A stretch of DNA of 11,012 nt from JAXDBV01 sp034678415 (GTDB lineage Bacteria > Bacteroidota > Bacteroidia > Bacteroidales > VadinHA17), in NCBI GenBank assembly GCA_034678415.1, contig JAXDBV010000245.1:1-11012 (forward strand), read 5' to 3'. The number at the start of each line of letters is the position of its first letter. Positions within the stretch are counted from its first letter, which is position 1. Positions 7,286 to 11,012 of the stretch are shown piece after piece. A program made the translations under genes and the position numbers. The notes beneath the pieces are model-generated. The model was given only the letters and a program-made list of their open reading frames with translations. It did not search any database and was not told the origin of the DNA.

Positions 7286-7304
7286 CGATTAAAGTTGAAT
7301 CCTT

Positions 7305-7334
7305 TTGCCATTCGTTTGAGAACCCAAATGGCAA
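7305..7334. other. Hairpin in the susC leader and the candidate antisense RNA
   Basis: TTGCCATT (7305-7312) pairs perfectly with AATGGCAA (7327-7334) around a 14-nt loop; inside the loop, TG (7317-7318) and CA (7325-7326) could add two more pairs. It forms in both the susC leader and the antisense RNA, and its loop is a natural place for sense-antisense contact. Confidence 0.5.
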
Positions 7335-7357
7335 TTAAGTCAAATCCTTAATCAACA

Positions 7358-7365
7358 CAAAATTA
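7358..7365 (-). promoter_or_regulatory. Minus-strand -7 element (TAATTTTG) for the candidate antisense RNA
   Basis: Read on the minus strand, the octamer matches TAnnTTTG exactly; its first T is opposite the A of the susC start codon. The -33 side is poorer: a TTGG at 7385-7382 (minus strand) leaves 17 bases between the elements, a little short, and a full TTTG at 7396-7393 is too far. Confidence 0.45.
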
Positions 7366-10300
7366 TGAAAAAAACACAAATCCAACCATTACCAAATTTC
7401 TATGGGTGGTTAATAAAAATCTTCAGAATTATGAAATGCACTCTTTTGATTTTAATTCTGTCTATTTCCACTGCATGGAGTATTGGAACCTATTCACAAT
7501 CAGCGCGGATATCCATAAATATGACAGATGCCACTATTAAGGATATCCTTAGCGAGATTGAACAGAACAGTGAATTTTACTTTCTCTACAGCGACAAGCT
7601 GATCAACGTTGAGAAAAAAGTCTCCATTTCGTCAAGGAATAAACCGGTATCCGAAATCCTTGCATCCCTGTTCGAGGGCGATGGTGTACAATATATGGTG
7701 TATAACCGGCAGATTATCCTCACACCCAGCAGTCTGAGCGGATCGGCCAACGAGGTTCAGCAGCAAAACACGGTTACCGGAAAAGTGACAGGCGATGATG
7801 GTAATCCTCTGCCGGGGGTCAACATAGTTATTAAAGGAACGGTACTTGGGACAATTACCGACGCGGACGGACGGTATTCCATCGAAATCCCGGGCCCGAA
7901 TGTCGCCCTGGTATTTTCTTTTATTGGCTATACTACCAAGGAAATCAATGTCGGTGGTAGAAATGTCATTGATATCGTCATGGAACAGGCGGAGGACATG
8001 CTGGATGAGATCATCACTATCGGGTACATGACACAGAAAAAAGCCGATCTGACCGGGTCGGTTAGTGTGCTGTCCAGGGATGACTATATTGCTACCCATC
8101 ACTCAAACCTGCTCCAGTCCATCCAGGGAAGGGTTCCCGGTATGGTTCTTGCTCAGAGCGGTAACCCGACAGGCAATGTGACGGTGACAATTCGTGGACA
8201 AAGTTCAATGACTGCGGGCACACCGCTCATCGTGATTGACGGATTACCGACAGAAATGAACCTGAGGGATATCAACACACAGGATATTGCCTCCATACAG
8301 GTGTTGAAGGATGCCGCTTCAGCAAGTATATATGGTGCAAGGGCTGCCAATGGTGTCATCCTTATTGAAACACTGAAGGGACAGACCGGTGTAACTCGGG
8401 TATCATACAGCGGGAAATTTGGTATATCACAGCATTTTAATCTGCCCGAAATGATGAATACCAGGCAATACGGGGAAATGTTGTTCTGGTCATCAGTGAA
8501 TGACGGGCTGGATCCTGCTACCACAAGCCCCTTGTATAACTTTCAGTGGCACGTGGACAGCGAGGGGAGGCCCATACTCGATAGTGTGGAACCCATTGAA
8601 TGGCTCAATGAAACAACACAAATGAAGGCTGCCGATACCGACTGGATCGCCGAAGGACATCAACTGGGGATACAGCAGGATCACCAGCTCACCTTCACCA
8701 ACGGTTCGGAAAATGCCCGACAGATGTTCTCCATCAACTACTTCGATAACCAGGGAACACAAATCTATACCAGCCTGCGGAGAATAACCATGAGGCTCAA
8801 CACCGAATATGATCTCTTAAAAGGCAGGTTGCATGTGGGCGAAAACCTGGCCGTCTCAAAACTGAAAATACGCGACCAAAATGAAGAGAGAAACTTCATG
8901 GTCATACCGCCTATCGTTCCCGTCCGTACCGAAGACGATAAAATGTGGGGAGGAGTTGAAATGACCCTTAATATGGATGACTTCCGAAACCCGGTCAGGC
9001 ATCTGTATCAACGAAGGAATAATTATAACCACAGAACGAAATTGTTGGGGAATGTCTTTGCCTCCGTTGACATACTAAAAGGACTGTATTTTAAAACCCT
9101 GTTCGGCGTTAACTATACACACGACTTTTACCGGACAATTAATCCAAGGTATAGAGAAGCCGGAGGAAAGGAAACCTATGTTAATGATGTTCAGGCAAGT
9201 CAAGCCTACAACTATTATCTCACTTGGAGCAACACCATGAACTATAACCTGAGCCTTGGCAGGCACCGGCTCGATGCCGTGGCAGGTATTGAGAACGATG
9301 AATACTGGTATGAAGAATTGTACGGTTTTCGCCAGGATCTGCTGCTGGAATCGCGCGATTATGGGATCATTAATGCAGCCACAGGAACCAAAGACGTTAC
9401 GGGGACTGCCAATGAATGGAAGTTGTTATCCTTCTTTGGTAAGGTTAATTATGTGTTTGACGATAAATACCTCCTATCCTTCACTCTGCGGAGGGATGGT
9501 TCTTCCAAGTTTGGTAAAAACAACCGCTTCGGTAATTTCCCTGCGGTGTCGGCCGGATGGCGCCTGAGCAAGGAAAGCTTCCTGGCATCGTATGATTTTA
9601 TTTCCGACCTTAAAGTACGGGCCAGCTGGGGGATGAACGGCAATTCAAACATCCCTACCAACGCCATCATGGATGTCTTTGATGCCAATTATGCCGCTAC
9701 CTGTTATCCTGTCAGTGGTCAGGAAAGCGGTCAGCTCGCCTCAGGGTATCGCATCGTGCACCGTGGGAATCCCAACCTGAAATGGGAGGCCACACAGCAA
9801 ACAAACATTGGAGTTGATTTTGGATTCTTCAACCAGCGTATCGCCGGATCGGTCGATTATTTCAGAAAATTCACCGATGGAATGCTGTATGAGCCTTCGG
9901 TGCTGGGCGTACAGGGTGAAGGGGCCCGTCAATGGATCAATGCCGCCAACATGACAAATACCGGGCTGGAACTGGTGTTGAATTTTAACAGCTCTCCCGG
10001 CAGGGCGTTTACTTACAGTATTGAAGGGAATGTGTGTTTCCATATGAAAAAGAATGTTGTTAATGACCTCCCTGCAAGCGTTATCTATTCATATGGCGGT
10101 AACGGACTGAATGATAATATTCTGGACAGACCGCTCAATTCCATCTACGGATTTATCGCTGATGGGCTCTTCAAAACCGAGGAAGAAGTGATAAACGCAC
10201 CGGAACAGCCGGGAAAAGGAGTGGGAAGGATCCGGTGGAAGGATCTCGACGGGGATGGCCAGATAAACTGGAGCTTCGACAGGACATGGATCGGAGAAAG

Positions 10301-10808
10301 AGACCCGGATGTAAGTTATGGCCTTAGCTTCAGCGGCTTATACAAAAACTTCGATTTTTCCATGCTGTGGCAGGGAGTGGCAGGGAATCAAATATATGGC
10401 GGTTGGGAAATGCTTAGCGATTTTGTGAATGTGATAGTCCAGAAATTCCCAAATCATACCACACGGCTCCTTGATGCGTGGAATCCATATAACAATCCCG
10501 ATTCAGAAATCCCGGCCATGTCGACAACCAATACAAACGATGAGAGCAGGATTTCCACCTATACCATTAGCTCAGCCTCATATCTCAAGCTCAGAAATAT
10601 TGAGGTTGGCTACAGGATCCCAAGGCAAATATTGCGAAATATGGATGTTCATTTGTCCGTATCTGCCCAGAATCTGCTGAACGTATTTAAATGGTGGGGC
10701 GATGATGCCTGGATTGAGGGTGATCCTGAAACACCTTCAACCGATACCTATACATTCGGCTATACTCCGCCACGCGTTTTCCTATTTAATATTGAAATAT
10801 CCTATTAA
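7365..10808 (+). CDS. SusC/RagA-family TonB-dependent transporter with N-terminal STN signalling domain, second copy
   Basis: This 1147-residue protein is complete. A long n-region before the signal core (MKCTLLILILSIS, 23-35, cleavage near YSQ-SA at 43-47) is usual for STN-bearing SusC proteins, so the ATG at 7365 is kept over the internal one at 7431. Domains in order: STN (about 47-120), carboxypeptidase-like regulatory domain (about 137-212, with GKVTGDDGNPLPGVNIVIKG and TDADGRYSI), TonB box region (about 212-222, LDEIITIGY), plug (about 226-342, with IRGQSSM and VLKDAASASIYGARAANG), then the barrel ending in Tyr. The STN domain marks it as a transducer that signals to FecR, encoded directly upstream, as well as a transporter. 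Its susD partner starts 10 nt downstream. It is paralogous to the SusC at the left edge. A D-x-D-x-D-G loop lies at 10242-10280. Confidence 0.97.
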   Translation: MKKTQIQPLPNFYGWLIKIFRIMKCTLLILILSISTAWSIGTYSQSARISINMTDATIKDILSEIEQNSEFYFLYSDKLINVEKKVSISSRNKPVSEILASLFEGDGVQYMVYNRQIILTPSSLSGSANEVQQQNTVTGKVTGDDGNPLPGVNIVIKGTVLGTITDADGRYSIEIPGPNVALVFSFIGYTTKEINVGGRNVIDIVMEQAEDMLDEIITIGYMTQKKADLTGSVSVLSRDDYIATHHSNLLQSIQGRVPGMVLAQSGNPTGNVTVTIRGQSSMTAGTPLIVIDGLPTEMNLRDINTQDIASIQVLKDAASASIYGARAANGVILIETLKGQTGVTRVSYSGKFGISQHFNLPEMMNTRQYGEMLFWSSVNDGLDPATTSPLYNFQWHVDSEGRPILDSVEPIEWLNETTQMKAADTDWIAEGHQLGIQQDHQLTFTNGSENARQMFSINYFDNQGTQIYTSLRRITMRLNTEYDLLKGRLHVGENLAVSKLKIRDQNEERNFMVIPPIVPVRTEDDKMWGGVEMTLNMDDFRNPVRHLYQRRNNYNHRTKLLGNVFASVDILKGLYFKTLFGVNYTHDFYRTINPRYREAGGKETYVNDVQASQAYNYYLTWSNTMNYNLSLGRHRLDAVAGIENDEYWYEELYGFRQDLLLESRDYGIINAATGTKDVTGTANEWKLLSFFGKVNYVFDDKYLLSFTLRRDGSSKFGKNNRFGNFPAVSAGWRLSKESFLASYDFISDLKVRASWGMNGNSNIPTNAIMDVFDANYAATCYPVSGQESGQLASGYRIVHRGNPNLKWEATQQTNIGVDFGFFNQRIAGSVDYFRKFTDGMLYEPSVLGVQGEGARQWINAANMTNTGLELVLNFNSSPGRAFTYSIEGNVCFHMKKNVVNDLPASVIYSYGGNGLNDNILDRPLNSIYGFIADGLFKTEEEVINAPEQPGKGVGRIRWKDLDGDGQINWSFDRTWIGERDPDVSYGLSFSGLYKNFDFSMLWQGVAGNQIYGGWEMLSDFVNVIVQKFPNHTTRLLDAWNPYNNPDSEIPAMSTTNTNDESRISTYTISSASYLKLRNIEVGYRIPRQILRNMDVHLSVSAQNLLNVFKWWGDDAWIEGDPETPSTDTYTFGYTPPRVFLFNIEISY

Positions 10809-10818
10809 ACAGAAGACC

Positions 10819-11012
10819 ATGAAAACACATAAATATTTGATAGCAGTATTTGTTCTGGTGGCAGTTATGGCTACATCCTGCAGTGAGGATTATCTGAATA
10901 TTAATCCCAAAGGAACACTTACCGAAGATCAGCTTCTGAACCCTGAGAACATTGACGGATTTGTCACATCAGCCTATGCCCACCTCCCTAACCTGGGATA
11001 CTGGCAGGGTAT
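10819..11012 (+). CDS. SusD/RagB-family lipoprotein (3' partial), second copy
   Basis: Sixty-four complete codons are visible from the ATG at 10819, 10 nt after the susC stop, and the frame is still open at the window edge. The protein begins MKTHKYLIAVFVLVAVMATS and then Cys21, a good lipobox (ATSC), followed by SEDYLNINPKGTLTEDQLL and NPENIDGFVTSAYAHLPN, the standard start of SusD proteins. The same positions in the first SusD read DFLEISPKGVLSEDILL and PEDIEGFVISAY, so the two are paralogues. It should be the surface lid of the second SusC. The C-terminal RagB/SusD signature lies outside the window. Confidence 0.93.
   Translation, partial: MKTHKYLIAVFVLVAVMATSCSEDYLNINPKGTLTEDQLLNPENIDGFVTSAYAHLPNLGYWQG

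Larger units (their letters stand above)
7250..7352 (-). ncRNA. Candidate cis-antisense small RNA over the susC leader (DonS-like position)
   Basis: The prediction rests on three signals. A perfect TAnnTTTG box on the minus strand (7358-7365) would start RNA near 7352. An 8-bp stem-loop follows at 7305-7334. Then the 11-bp perfect hairpin 7258-7285 is followed on the minus strand by eight U, an excellent intrinsic terminator. The product of about 100 nt is fully complementary to the 5' leader of the second susC mRNA, just upstream of its start codon. In Bacteroides, cis-encoded antisense RNAs such as DonS sit between anti-sigma genes and susC and repress the locus; the layout here matches. 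There is no transcript evidence, and the exact 5' end is inferred. No gene on the minus strand would otherwise need this terminator. Confidence 0.55.
7189..7364. other. Structured leader region of the second susC
   Basis: This 176-nt gap should hold the sigma-dependent promoter of the susC/susD operon, most likely in 7189-7249, but I see no sequence I can defend as that promoter. From 7250 on it contains a minus-strand terminator hairpin, a second hairpin (7305-7334), a small 6-bp inverted repeat, ATTAAG (7334-7339) with CTTAAT (7347-7352), and the minus-strand promoter-like box at 7358-7365. Confidence 0.6.

Overview
The window comes from a member of the Bacteroidota, most likely a Bacteroidales-type gut or environmental glycan degrader. 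The evidence is two SusC/SusD outer-membrane pairs, a FecI-like ECF sigma factor of the Bacteroides-expansion type with a partnered FecR anti-sigma factor, TAnnTTTG-type promoter elements, and the absence of clear Shine-Dalgarno sequences. All protein genes lie on the + strand.

Layout: (1) 1-4825, the end of a first operon: a SusC-like TonB-dependent transporter (5' end outside the window), a SusD-like partner 11 nt downstream, and a small lipoprotein with a fibronectin-III-like look, closed by a clear intrinsic terminator at 4826-4870. (2) 4871-5297, an AT-rich gap with palindromes, a pair of ~20-bp direct repeats and a possible promoter. (3) 5298-7188, the ECF sigma factor and the membrane-spanning FecR anti-sigma factor, separated by 226 nt holding two RNA hairpins. 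(4) 7189-7364, a structured gap before the next susC. (5) 7365-11012, a second, complete SusC-like protein carrying an N-terminal STN signalling domain, followed after 10 nt by the start of a second SusD-like gene that runs off the window.

The parts fit a known circuit. The STN-bearing SusC senses a substrate in the outer membrane and contacts the periplasmic part of FecR, which releases or activates the ECF sigma factor, which then transcribes the susC/susD operon. The two SusC/SusD pairs are clearly paralogous and may form one compound locus. No glycoside hydrolase, sulfatase or peptidase lies in the window, so the substrate cannot be named.

The most interesting item is between fecR and the second susC. 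A perfect 11-bp hairpin at 7258-7285 is flanked by an A-run on its left, so it is a textbook intrinsic terminator for the MINUS strand. A perfect minus-strand TAnnTTTG box overlaps the susC start codon about 75 bp away. Together they predict a ~100-nt cis-antisense RNA over the susC 5' leader, in the same position as the DonS-type repressor RNAs described for Bacteroides polysaccharide utilization loci.
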